DNA of 14,527 nucleotides from DATDYW01 sp044375695 (GCA_044375695.1 JBILMG010000021.1:1-14527); one strand, 5' to 3'; positions 5,649-12,110 are shown, numbered from the stretch's first letter. Program-made: numbers and translations. The notes: generated by a model from the letters alone, not told the origin.

Positions 5649-6521
5649 ATGAAAGCGGTAACACACAACGGACGGTGCCACGCTGACGACCTTTTCGCCG
5701 CGGCGGCGCTGCAGCTAAAGTTCGGCGAATCTATCGAGATTCTCCGCGCGCGCGACGAGGCGCAAATCGCGGCCGCGGACATTGTCTTCGACGTCGGCCA
5801 CGTCTACTCGCCGCGCGACCGCCGCTTCGATCACCACCAGCCCGGCGGCGCGGGCACCCGCGAGAACGGGATTCCGTACGCGGCCTTCGGCATCGTGTGG
5901 AAAGAGTTTGGCGAGGATATCTGCGGCTCTGCCGCCGTGGCCGCCGAGGTGGATTCCCGCCTCGCCCAGCCAATCGACGCTACCGACAACGGCTTCACCA
6001 TCTCCGTGCCGAAGCCGGACATGCCGTCCGAGTTCGTCTTCGACAGCATCGCGCGCGCCTTCTGCCCGTCTTGGCTTGAAGACGAAACCGGGCACGACGC
6101 CGCTTTCTTCGAGGCGTTGCCGTTCGCGCGGCGAATCCTCGAGCGCGTCATCGCCCACGCGGCGGCCAAGGTTAAGGGCAACGAGCTTGCCGCCGCAGAC
6201 TACGCCAAGAGCGCGGACCCGCGCCTCCTCGTCCTCGAGGGTCCTTACCCGAGCGGCGCGGTCACGAAGGCGCACCCCGAAATTCTCTTCTCCGTTTCTC
6301 CGGACGTGTTCGCCGGCCGCTGGAACCTGCGCACCGTGCAGGACGCGGAGTACGTCAACCGTAAGCCGCTGCCCGAGGCTTGGGCGGGTCTCCGCGGCGC
6401 CGAGCTCGAGGCCGCCACCGGGGTTCCGGGCGCCTCCTTCTGCCATCGCGGGCGCTGGTTCTGCGCCGCGACGACCCGCGAGGCCGCCCTCGCGCTCGCG
6501 GCGCTGGCCCTTGCCGACTAG
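5649..6521 (+). CDS. MYG1/UPF0160-family metal-dependent protein
   Basis: A 290-residue protein. The N-terminal THNGRCHADD (5-14), the strand DIVFDVG (44-50) and FDHHQPG (60-66) are the signature of the MYG1 family, whose Asp/His clusters resemble the DHH phosphoesterase metal site. Eukaryotic MYG1 has been described as a 3'-5' RNA exonuclease; bacterial members are mostly uncharacterised, so nuclease activity is inference. The C-terminal GASFCHRGRWFCAATTREAA (269-288) is also family-like. It starts 16 bases after the previous stop. TAAAAA (5637-5642) lies 6 bases before ATG and may be a weak leaderless -10. Five cysteines are scattered, as expected for a cytoplasmic protein. Confidence 0.85.
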   Translation: MKAVTHNGRCHADDLFAAAALQLKFGESIEILRARDEAQIAAADIVFDVGHVYSPRDRRFDHHQPGGAGTRENGIPYAAFGIVWKEFGEDICGSAAVAAEVDSRLAQPIDATDNGFTISVPKPDMPSEFVFDSIARAFCPSWLEDETGHDAAFFEALPFARRILERVIAHAAAKVKGNELAAADYAKSADPRLLVLEGPYPSGAVTKAHPEILFSVSPDVFAGRWNLRTVQDAEYVNRKPLPEAWAGLRGAELEAATGVPGASFCHRGRWFCAATTREAALALAALALAD

Positions 6522-6533
6522 CGATTTCGCCGC

Positions 6534-6539
6534 TAGGGT
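6534..6539 (+). promoter_or_regulatory. Possible -10 of the 82-residue gene
   Basis: TAGGGT lies 8 bases before ATG 6548 in a 26-bp gap. It is a weak match; the call rests on the spacing shared with other genes in the window. Confidence 0.3.
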
Positions 6540-6547
6540 CGGCCGGA

Positions 6548-6796
6548 ATGAAGCAGCAGCTATACACCGTAATTCGCGGCGAGGACGGAGAGGTCAAGGA
6601 GCTCCAGTTCTGGTTCGTCCAGGGATCGCCAAGCCTGGCGCAGCTCCAGGCTGTCGCCGAGAAGGCTTGGCCGCAGGTTTTTCGCGACTCTCCCGAGCGC
6701 ATCGTCTTCGAGCCTGGCATCGTGAGCTTTCGGGCCTACGTCTCCGAAGCCCCTCACGCCCTGCCGCTCGTTGAAGAAATTGTCCCGAAAACTTGA
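6548..6796 (+). CDS. Unrecognised 82-residue protein
   Basis: ATG 6548 to TGA 6794-6796, encoding a small soluble protein that begins MKQQLYTVIRGEDGEVKE. Predicted pattern: a beta strand (QLYTVIR), a turn, a strand (ELQFWFVQG), a helix (SLAQLQAVAEKAWPQVF), then two strands (RIVFEPGIVSFRAYVSEA). This would suit a small alpha/beta fold. No family is recognised, and there are no cysteines or membrane segments. It is called real because it lies between MYG1 and obg on the same strand, has a good start position, and is followed directly by an intrinsic terminator that begins on the base after its stop. Confidence 0.7.
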   Translation: MKQQLYTVIRGEDGEVKELQFWFVQGSPSLAQLQAVAEKAWPQVFRDSPERIVFEPGIVSFRAYVSEAPHALPLVEEIVPKT

Positions 6797-6822
6797 CGCC
6801 CCTCCTGGGGCGCTTTCTTTTT
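6797..6822 (+). terminator. Intrinsic terminator abutting the 82-residue gene
   Basis: CGCCCC (6797-6802), loop TCCT, GGGGCG (6807-6812), then CTTTCTTTTT. It starts on the base after the stop codon and probably ends the unit starting upstream. Confidence 0.8.
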
Positions 6823-6835
6823 GGCCCCGAAAAGG

Positions 6836-6841
6836 TAGAGT
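6836..6841 (+). promoter_or_regulatory. Probable -10 of obg
   Basis: TAGAGT lies 11 bases before ATG 6853, just after a terminator. It is followed by gcccgc, the same six bases that follow the -10 at 338-343 and at 12105-12110. The mRNA would have a leader of only a few bases. Confidence 0.4.
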
Positions 6842-6852
6842 GCCCGCTACCT

Positions 6853-7833
6853 ATGCTTATCGACGAAATTGAGCTCCGACTCGAAGCCGGCAAGGGCGGC
6901 AACGGCGTTGTCCGCTGGCGCCACGAGAAGGGGATTGATATGGGCGGCCCCGCGGGCGGCGACGGCGGCGACGGCGGCGACGTTTTCGTCGTTGGCCGCT
7001 CCGACGCCAACCTGCTCCTGCGCTACCGCCAGGAGAAGGTGTTCCGCGCGCAGCCGGGCGGCGAAGGCGAGTCCGGCAAGCGTCACGGGGCGAACGGCGA
7101 CGACCTGATCCTCGAGCTCCCGCTCGGCTCGGTCGTGACGAACCGGTCGACCGGGCGCTCTATCGAGCTGCTCGACAAGGATGTGCCGATTAAGGTGCTT
7201 TCGGGTGGCCAGGGCGGCCTCGGCAACGACCGCTTCAAATCGTCCATTAACCGCTCCCCGCAGCAGTCGACGCCGGGCGGCGCCGGCGAGGAGGCTGATT
7301 TCCTTATTGAGCTCCGCCTCATCGCCGACGCTGGACTGGTCGGCTTGCCGAACGCCGGCAAGTCGACCCTCCTCAACGCGCTCACCGGCGCCGTCGCCAA
7401 GGTCGGCAACTACGCTTTCACCACGCTCGACCCGAACCTCGGTGTCCTCTACGGCAAGGTGCTCGCCGACCTGCCGGGCCTCATCGAGGGCGCGGCCGAG
7501 GGCAAGGGGCTCGGGCAGAAGTTCTTGCGCCACGCCTCGCGCACGCGCCTCTTGGTGCACTGCGTGTCGCTCGAATCCGCCGATCCAATCGCCGATTACC
7601 GCGTGGTGCGCCAGGAAATTGAGTCCTGGGAGAACGGCGCCCTCGCGAAGAAGCCCGAAATGGTCGTGCTCACCAAAACCGACGCGACCGACGAGGCCGG
7701 CATCGCCGCTGCGGTCGCCGCTTTCGAGGCTGCCGGCGTGGCTAACGTAGCCGTTTCGACCGCCCTCGACGACGATTCGGTCCGGGCGCTCGGCAGCCGC
7801 ATCGTGGCCGTGCTCGACGCTCCGGAGGCTTAA
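6853..7833 (+). CDS. obg: Obg-family GTPase
   Basis: A 326-residue GTPase of the Obg/CgtA family, linked in other bacteria to late assembly of the 50S ribosomal subunit and stress control. The N-terminal glycine-rich Obg fold is clear: AGKGGNGVVRWRHEK (12-26) and GGPAGGDGGDGGDV (31-44). The G domain follows: G1 GLPNAGKST (164-172), switch YAFTTLDPNLG (187-197; the family usually has PFTTL, here AFTTL), G3 DLPG (206-209) and G4 TKTD (274-277; NKxD in many homologues). There is no C-terminal OCT extension. ATG 6853 is chosen over an in-frame ATG at 6793 because the protein then starts exactly at the Obg fold (MLIDEIEL) and the extra 20 codons overlap the terminator. It has its own terminator downstream. 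Confidence 0.97.
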   Translation: MLIDEIELRLEAGKGGNGVVRWRHEKGIDMGGPAGGDGGDGGDVFVVGRSDANLLLRYRQEKVFRAQPGGEGESGKRHGANGDDLILELPLGSVVTNRSTGRSIELLDKDVPIKVLSGGQGGLGNDRFKSSINRSPQQSTPGGAGEEADFLIELRLIADAGLVGLPNAGKSTLLNALTGAVAKVGNYAFTTLDPNLGVLYGKVLADLPGLIEGAAEGKGLGQKFLRHASRTRLLVHCVSLESADPIADYRVVRQEIESWENGALAKKPEMVVLTKTDATDEAGIAAAVAAFEAAGVANVAVSTALDDDSVRALGSRIVAVLDAPEA

Positions 7834-7846
7834 TTTTGAAAGAAAT

Positions 7847-7880
7847 AAGCCGCCGCCCAGAGGGCGGCGGCTTCTTTTTT
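7847..7880 (+). terminator. Strong intrinsic terminator after obg
   Basis: A 12-bp perfect stem AAGCCGCCGCCC (7847-7858) / GGGCGGCGGCTT (7862-7873) with a 3-nt loop, then CTTTTTT. Confidence 0.9.
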
Positions 7881-7905
7881 GGCGACGGCGGGGCGACCTG
7901 CGGGC

Positions 7906-7914
7906 TGTGGATAA
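7906..7914 (-). promoter_or_regulatory. Second perfect DnaA box (reverse strand)
   Basis: TGTGGATAA is the exact complement of TTATCCACA. It is in the 218-bp gap between obg and the major pilin gene, about 40 bp before the pilin -10. Binding is inference; as an isolated box it may serve gene regulation or DnaA titration. Confidence 0.45.
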
Positions 7915-7931
7915 AAAGCCCTTTATTTTTA

Positions 7932-7950
7932 GGGGTCTGGGGGTAGGGGG
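7932..7950 (+). other. Three G-runs in the pilin promoter spacer
   Basis: GGGG (7932-7935), GGGGG (7939-7943) and GGGGG (7946-7950) lie just before TATAAT (7953-7958). Three runs in a row with 2-3 base loops have quadruplex potential if a further GG or an upstream run takes part. No proper -35 box is seen here. Confidence 0.4.
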
Positions 7951-7952
7951 CG

Positions 7953-7958
7953 TATAAT
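7953..7958 (+). promoter_or_regulatory. Consensus -10 of the major pilin gene
   Basis: TATAAT, 93 bases before ATG 8052, with no recognisable -35 in the G-rich spacer. The long gap shows that this gene, unlike most neighbours, has a real leader. Confidence 0.6.
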
Positions 7959-7964
7959 TTGGTG

Positions 7965-8051
7965 CGGCTTTGATCTGGAATCCTCGGTCGCGACCGTTTC
8001 CAGGCAGGCTTTGACCATAAAATTAACCTTAGCTTTCGAAAGCAACTTTCT
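7965..8051 (+). promoter_or_regulatory. Structured 5' leader of the pilin mRNA
   Basis: About 87 nt. CTGGAA (7975-7980) pairs with TTCCAG (7998-8003), around an inner stem CGGT/ACCG (7985-7996). A second hairpin is the palindrome GCTTTCGAAAGC (8032-8043), ending 8 bases before the start codon. No Shine-Dalgarno is visible, so the hairpins may control stability or ribosome entry; this is inference. Confidence 0.5.
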
Positions 8052-8432
8052 ATGAAGAAGACTCAGAAGGGTTTCACCCTCATCGAGCTCCTGGTGGTTA
8101 TCGCCATCATCGGTATCCTCGCCTCTGTCGTGCTCGTGAACCTCAACGACGCGCGCGATAAGGGCACCGACGCCAAGATTAAGACCACCCTCTCGAACGT
8201 CCGCTCTGCGGCCGAGATTGTCGCCGACGGCGGCTCCTACGCCACCGTTTGCGCCGACGCCAAGGTCACCGACATGCTCGGCAGCCTCGGCGTGACCACC
8301 GCCTGCGAAGACTCTGCTACCGGCTGGGCTGTCTCTGCAGACCTCCCGGGCGGCGACTTCTGGTGCGTTGACTCGACCGGCGCGGCGACCTCCACCAGCG
8401 CTGGCCAGGGTTCGGGTGACGTCACCTGCTAG
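8052..8432 (+). CDS. Type IV pilin, probable major subunit
   Basis: A 126-residue prepilin. The leader MKKTQKG is cut before F8 in KG|FTLIELLVVIAIIGILAS, with the conserved Glu at +5 (E12) and the usual hydrophobic assembly helix to about residue 31. The globular part is short, with four cysteines (67, 85, 105 and the very last residue, 126) that could form two disulfides. It ends in a Ser/Thr/Gly-rich tail. It stands alone with a consensus -10, a long structured leader and its own strong terminator, as expected for an abundant subunit; it is separated from the minor pilin operon by the prepilin peptidase gene. It might instead be a GspG-type pseudopilin, but no secretin or outer-membrane system is seen. 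No gene symbol is given because pilA/pilE cannot be told apart. Confidence 0.9.
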   Translation: MKKTQKGFTLIELLVVIAIIGILASVVLVNLNDARDKGTDAKIKTTLSNVRSAAEIVADGGSYATVCADAKVTDMLGSLGVTTACEDSATGWAVSADLPGGDFWCVDSTGAATSTSAGQGSGDVTC

Positions 8433-8447
8433 TTCTAAGTTTCTCTC

Positions 8448-8484
8448 GAAAGGGGTCCCGCGCGAGCGGGTCCCTTTCTTTTTT
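8448..8484 (+). terminator. Intrinsic terminator after the pilin gene
   Basis: GAAAGGG (8448-8454) pairs with CCCTTTC (8472-8478). After a small bulge, CCCGC/GCGGG closes on GCGA (8462-8465). A T6 tract follows. Confidence 0.85.
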
Positions 8485-8506
8485 CTGGTCGCCGGCGGGC
8501 GCGTAG

Positions 8507-8512
8507 TACAAT
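8507..8512 (+). promoter_or_regulatory. -10 of the prepilin peptidase gene
   Basis: TACAAT, 6 bases before GTG 8519, with a weak CTGGTC (8485-8490) 16 bp upstream. This is the leaderless arrangement seen at the Nudix gene and ligA. Confidence 0.6.
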
Positions 8513-8518
8513 CTCGCC

Positions 8519-9400
8519 GTGAGCATCGAAACCATTTTCATCGCCGCGCTCGGCCTCATCGTCGGCAGCTTCCTCAATGTGGTCATTTGCCGCCACGGCA
8601 CCGGCCGCTCGATTGGCGGCCGCTCGGGGTGCCTGTCGTGCGGCAAGACGCTTCAGCCGCTCGAGCTCGTGCCTCTCTTCTCGTGGCTCCTGCTCCGCGG
8701 TCGCTGCCGCCGCTGCGACGCTAAGGTTTCGGCGCAGTACCCGCTGGTCGAGCTCGGCGGCGCGCTCGCGTTCTCGCTCGCGTACCTGGCGCACCCGTTC
8801 CTCTCGGTGTCGGCGCACCAGGTGGCTGAAGCCGCGGCTTTCGCCTTCGCCGCCGCGGCGCTCTCGTCGCTGGTGGCGATTGTCGCCTACGATCTGCGGC
8901 ACAAAATTATCCCGGACACCTTCTCGGCGTTCCTCGCCGTCGCGGCGCTCGGGCGCATTCTCGCGCTCGGCCTCGCCTACGGCGTGCCCGCGTCTGGCTG
9001 GGCGATGGCCCTTGTCGCAGGCCCCGGTATGGCGCTGCCGCTCTACCTGCTGTGGGCGGTTTCCCGGGGGCGCTGGATGGGGCTCGGCGACCCCAAGCTC
9101 GCGCTCGGGTTGGGTTGGCTGGTCGGCCTTTCGGGCGCCGCGGTCGCCCTCTTCCTTTCGTTCGTGATCGGGGCGCTCCTCGGCGGCGGCGCGGTCCTGT
9201 GGAACCGTCTCCGCCGGCGTCGCGGCGGGCTTGGCCTCACCTCCGAAATTCCGTTCGCTCCCTACCTGGCGCTCGGCGCGGCTATCGTTTTCCTTTCGGG
9301 CTGGGGCGTACCCGACCTCCTCGACGCGGTCGCCCGGATTTCCGCGCCGGTGCTCGATCCTCTGGTCGAGCCAATCGTCTTCAGGGTCTACGGCCTCTAG
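8519..9400 (+). CDS. pilD: Prepilin peptidase / N-methyltransferase (A24A)
   Basis: A 293-residue polytopic membrane enzyme that cuts the leader from type IV prepilins and, in full-length forms like this one, methylates the new N-terminal residue. The N-terminal helix GLIVGSFLNVVICR (12-25) is typical. The cytoplasmic loop holds the two zinc pairs C38/C41 and C63/C66. The aspartyl protease pair is D125, in the context AYDLRHKIIPD, and D191 in GLGDPKL. Several further hydrophobic helices follow, then a basic loop (RLRRRRGG) and a final segment. GTG 8519 is fixed by the -10 six bases upstream and by the N-terminal fit. Its substrates are very likely the pilins at 8052 and 9453-12041, which all carry a G|F processing site. 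Confidence 0.95.
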   Translation: MSIETIFIAALGLIVGSFLNVVICRHGTGRSIGGRSGCLSCGKTLQPLELVPLFSWLLLRGRCRRCDAKVSAQYPLVELGGALAFSLAYLAHPFLSVSAHQVAEAAAFAFAAAALSSLVAIVAYDLRHKIIPDTFSAFLAVAALGRILALGLAYGVPASGWAMALVAGPGMALPLYLLWAVSRGRWMGLGDPKLALGLGWLVGLSGAAVALFLSFVIGALLGGGAVLWNRLRRRRGGLGLTSEIPFAPYLALGAAIVFLSGWGVPDLLDAVARISAPVLDPLVEPIVFRVYGL

Positions 9401-9404
9401 CTGT

Positions 9405-9431
9405 GGGCGCGCGCCCAGCGGGCGCGCGCCC
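9405..9431 (+). repeat. Tandem palindromes forming a GC-only hairpin
   Basis: GGGCGCGCGCCC occurs twice (9405-9416 and 9420-9431), separated by AGC. Each copy is itself a palindrome, and the pair forms a 12-bp stem. It begins 4 bases after the pilD stop and has no T-tract, so it may be a weak terminator, an mRNA-stabilising hairpin or a promoter-proximal element. Confidence 0.7.
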
Positions 9432-9439
9432 CGCCGTGC

Positions 9440-9445
9440 GACAAT
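9440..9445 (+). promoter_or_regulatory. -10 of the minor pilin operon
   Basis: GACAAT, 7 bases before GTG 9453 and 8 bases after the GC hairpin. No -35 is recognised. Confidence 0.5.
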
Positions 9446-9452
9446 TGGCGGC

Positions 9453-10193
9453 GTGAAAAGATCTGCCCCGTCCGCCGGCTTCACCATTATCGAGATGATG
9501 GTCGTCATCACGATTATTGCCATTCTCTCGGCAACCATCGTGGGGAACTACGGCAGCTTCCGCTCGGCGACCGTTGCCACCAACATGGCCTACGAGGTCG
9601 CCGCTACCCTGCGCCAGGCGCAGCTCTACGGCCTCGGCGTGCGCGTCGGCATTGCGACCGGCCCGCAGAGCGACACCTACGGCGTAGAGTTTTCATCGGA
9701 CTCGCCTGACTACTCAATCTTTCGCGACGAGGACACCGCCGTCGATGCGAACGGCAAGTGCATCGACGGCGGCTGCGACGGCAGCTGCGGCGGCCCGGGC
9801 AGCCCGTGCAACTGCGATGACCCCAACAGCGAGTGCGTCGAGCACGTGCGCATGCTGCAGCAGGTGGAGGTCATGGCGCTGTGCGCGGTCGACACCGCGG
9901 CGATCCAGACGCCGAACCTGCTCGCCAGCTACTGCAACCAGAAGGTGCTCTCGGCCACCTTTACCCGCCCGAACCCCGAGAGCGTGGTGCGGTCGAGCGC
10001 CTCTGTTGGAGGAGTGCCGAGCGGCCCGCCCGGCGACGCGGACGGCTCGTTCGGCCTCGGCGGCATTGTGATCCGCGGCGGCACCCACTGCCGCCTGGTG
10101 CGGGTGTACGAGAATGGCCAGCTCTCGGTCGAGGGGCTGTCGACGGCTGACGTCGACGGGACGCAGTTCGAGACCGAGTGCACCAGCGAGTAG
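9453..10193 (+). CDS. FimT/GspH-like minor pilin with Cys-rich insert
   Basis: A 246-residue prepilin: leader MKRSAPSAG, then FTIIEMMVVITIIAILSA (cut before F10, Glu at +5 = E14). The FimT/GspH type is suggested by the segment after the helix (NYGSFRSATVATNMAYEVAA, then TLRQAQLYGLGVRVG, 53-66) and by the late GGIVIRGG and VRVYENGQLSVEG strands. It has ten cysteines: six lie within 26 residues (103, 108, 112, 119, 121, 128), in a Gly/Asp/Pro-rich insert, and the others are at 144, 161, 213 and 243. The insert looks like a disulfide-knotted or metal-binding loop (DxN/DxD-type Asp spacing). GTG 9453 is fixed by GACAAT seven bases upstream; the longer frame upstream runs through pilD. First gene of a four-gene operon; minor pilins of this class prime pilus assembly. 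Confidence 0.85.
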   Translation: MKRSAPSAGFTIIEMMVVITIIAILSATIVGNYGSFRSATVATNMAYEVAATLRQAQLYGLGVRVGIATGPQSDTYGVEFSSDSPDYSIFRDEDTAVDANGKCIDGGCDGSCGGPGSPCNCDDPNSECVEHVRMLQQVEVMALCAVDTAAIQTPNLLASYCNQKVLSATFTRPNPESVVRSSASVGGVPSGPPGDADGSFGLGGIVIRGGTHCRLVRVYENGQLSVEGLSTADVDGTQFETECTSE

Positions 10194-10201
10194 CCAAAAG
10201 T

Positions 10202-10714
10202 ATGCGCGCCAAGAAAACCGCCAAAGGCTTCACCCTCATCGAGCTCCTCGTGGCTATTGGCATTTTTTCCGTGGTGGTGATCATCGTCGCCGGCGCCATC
10301 ACCTCGGTAATCAGCGCCAACCGTCAGGCGCAGGTAATCACGTCGGTGGTCAACAACCTCAACTTCACGCTCGAGTCTATGACCCGCGCCATCAAGACCG
10401 GCTCGGACCTAGACGTCGCCGTTACCAGCGGCGTCTGCGGCGAATCGGTCTCGCTCACCGACGCCCGCGGCCGCGACATCGCCTACTCGCTCGCCTCCAC
10501 GACCGTGGCGCTCACCGTCAACGGCGTGACTAGCCCGATTACGGCCCCAGAAATTAAGATTAAGAACCTCGAGTTCTGCCGCCTGGCCGGAGACCAGCCG
10601 GCGGTGCTGTTCACCGTTTCGGGCGTCATGGAGCTCGCGGGCGGCACGACGCGCTCGGAGTTCCACGTGCAGTCAACCGTGGCGCAGCGTGGCCTGCAGA
10701 TTCCCACCAGCTAG
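10202..10714 (+). CDS. PilW/GspJ-like minor pilin
   Basis: A 170-residue prepilin beginning 8 bases after the previous stop: MRAKKTAKG|FTLIELLVAIGIF, Glu at +5 (E14). After the hydrophobic helix, the pattern NFTLESMTRAIKTGSD is typical of PilW/GspJ-like subunits, which pair with PilV/PilX or GspI/GspK. Two cysteines (GVCGES and EFCRLAG) may form one disulfide. The order fimT-, pilW-, pilV-, pilX-like supports the subclass. ATG 10202 is preferred over an in-frame ATG at 10178, which overlaps the upstream gene and lengthens the leader peptide. No Shine-Dalgarno is present; reinitiation after the upstream stop is likely. Confidence 0.8.
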   Translation: MRAKKTAKGFTLIELLVAIGIFSVVVIIVAGAITSVISANRQAQVITSVVNNLNFTLESMTRAIKTGSDLDVAVTSGVCGESVSLTDARGRDIAYSLASTTVALTVNGVTSPITAPEIKIKNLEFCRLAGDQPAVLFTVSGVMELAGGTTRSEFHVQSTVAQRGLQIPTS

Positions 10715-10717
10715 CCC

Positions 10718-11332
10718 ATGAAAAACAAACGCAAGAATTTGGCGCGGCGGGTATCGGGAGGCTTCACCATTCTCGAGACCTTGGTCGCGATTGCCATCCT
10801 GGTCATCGCCATTACGGGGCCTATGGTGTTCGCCCAGCAGTCGCTGCGCGCGGCGCGGCTCTCGCGCGACCAGGTGACCGCGTTCTACCTGGCGCAGGAC
10901 GCCATCGAGTTCGTGAAGCACATTCGCGACGAAAACTCGCTGACCGACTTCCGCTCGAACTGGCTCGTCGGGCTCGAGGAGTGCTTCGCCACCGACGCAG
11001 ACCTAGACATTGGCGGCTGCCAAGTTTCGACCCCAGAGTGGGGCGGCGGCTCGACCGGCGGCGCGGTCGATGCCTGCCCGAACTCGGCGGTCTGCCCGCT
11101 GTACGAGGAAGATACCAACGGCGGCGCCGGCCGCCTGTACGGCATCTTCGGCGGCGGCGCGAACCAGTCTCGCTTCTCGCGTCGCGTCAAAATAATGACC
11201 CCGGAAGGCGATGATCCGGCCGCCGAGACGGAAGAGGTTATCGTGGAGGTACGCGTCTCCTGGAACACGACCGGCATCGACTCGGACCGCGAGGTCCTCG
11301 TGCGCGAGCACATTTACAACTGGATTCAGTAG
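10718..11332 (+). CDS. PilV/GspI-like minor pilin
   Basis: A 204-residue prepilin starting 3 bases after the previous stop. The basic leader MKNKRKNLARRVSGG precedes the cut before F16: FTILETLVAIAILVIAITGP, with Glu at +5 (E20). The next segment AARLSRDQVTAFYLAQDAIE and its Gln/Ala-rich helix are typical of PilV/GspI. Four cysteines are in the globular part (in EECFAT, GGCQVS, DACPNS and AVCPLY), around a Gly-rich loop. It is translationally coupled to its neighbours by spacing, with no Shine-Dalgarno. Confidence 0.82.
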   Translation: MKNKRKNLARRVSGGFTILETLVAIAILVIAITGPMVFAQQSLRAARLSRDQVTAFYLAQDAIEFVKHIRDENSLTDFRSNWLVGLEECFATDADLDIGGCQVSTPEWGGGSTGGAVDACPNSAVCPLYEEDTNGGAGRLYGIFGGGANQSRFSRRVKIMTPEGDDPAAETEEVIVEVRVSWNTTGIDSDREVLVREHIYNWIQ

Positions 11333-11333
11333 C

Positions 11334-12041
11334 ATGAGCGAACGGAGCCAAAATCGACGGGGCGGCGCGAGGGCGGGCTTCGTGCTGCTGTACGCGGTGA
11401 TGACCTCGACCATCATCCTGGCGGTCGGCGTTTCTATTATTTCAATCGCGCTCAAGCAGCTCTCTATTTCAACTTTGGGCCGCGAGTCGCAGTACGCCTT
11501 CTACGCCGCCAACACCGGCGCCGAGTGCGCCCTCTACTGGGACTTCCACGGCGTCCTCAAAGACGTGGCGGGCACCACCGACGGCGCGGCCTACGAGCGT
11601 TTGGCCGTGTTCGAGAACCCCTTTCTTTCGGCGAACCCTATCGACGGCGCCCAGCGGGAGGTGGCAGCTGATATAGATAAGGCAGAAGTTGTGTGCGCGC
11701 GCACGCCGCTAATGGCCAACATTGACCCGGCTGGCAACTCGAGCAACCCGGACGGCATTAACGATAGCTGGCAGGAGCTCGATTGCGCAGGCGGCCCCGA
11801 TGTTTGCCAGCAGACATCGTTCACTATTTTTCTCGGCAGGAACCCCGACGGCAGCATCGACCGAGAGGGCGCCTGCGCCCGCGTGACGGTCGAGAAGGTT
11901 AAGGGCTCATCTTCCGGCGGCGTCTTCTCGCCGAGCTCTTCCGGCGCCAACATGGAGACCACCGTCGACTCACGTGGCTACAACTACTGCTCGGGTGACA
12001 ATACCCGCCGCGTCGAGCGTGGCCTCAGGTTTACGTACTAA
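11334..12041 (+). CDS. PilX/GspK-like minor pilin
   Basis: A 235-residue protein starting one base after the previous stop. The basic leader MSERSQNRRGGARAG is followed by FVLLYAVMTSTIILAVGV. The +5 residue is Tyr (Y20) instead of Glu, as is common in PilX/GspK-type tip subunits. After the helix, ESQYAFYAANTGAECALYWD (51-70) is the characteristic PilX-like motif. Six cysteines are in the globular part, consistent with three disulfides. The C-terminus is Ser/Gly-rich and then RRVERGLRFTY. Last gene of the operon, followed by an 18-bp hairpin. Lack of Glu+5 fits the model in which this subunit caps the fibre tip. Confidence 0.82.
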   Translation: MSERSQNRRGGARAGFVLLYAVMTSTIILAVGVSIISIALKQLSISTLGRESQYAFYAANTGAECALYWDFHGVLKDVAGTTDGAAYERLAVFENPFLSANPIDGAQREVAADIDKAEVVCARTPLMANIDPAGNSSNPDGINDSWQELDCAGGPDVCQQTSFTIFLGRNPDGSIDREGACARVTVEKVKGSSSGGVFSPSSSGANMETTVDSRGYNYCSGDNTRRVERGLRFTY

Positions 12042-12064
12042 GCGTCTGCTGCCGGGGGGCTCGG

Positions 12065-12103
12065 GTAAAGGGCCGGTTCCGCTTCGCGGAACCGGCCCTT
12101 TAC
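12065..12103 (+). terminator. 18-bp perfect hairpin ending the pilin operon
   Basis: GTAAAGGGCCGGTTCCGC (12065-12082) pairs fully with 12086-12103 around a 3-nt loop. There is no T-tract after it; CTTTAC is inside the stem. The next base but one begins the ligA -10 (12105-12110), so the stem covers the whole -35 zone of ligA. Confidence 0.6.
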
Positions 12104-12104
12104 G

Positions 12105-12110
12105 TATAAT
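12105..12110 (+). promoter_or_regulatory. Consensus -10 of ligA
   Basis: TATAAT, then gcccgc, then GTG 12117 (6-base gap). There is no -35 consensus; its place is taken by the hairpin. Expected to give a leaderless ligA mRNA. Confidence 0.65.
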
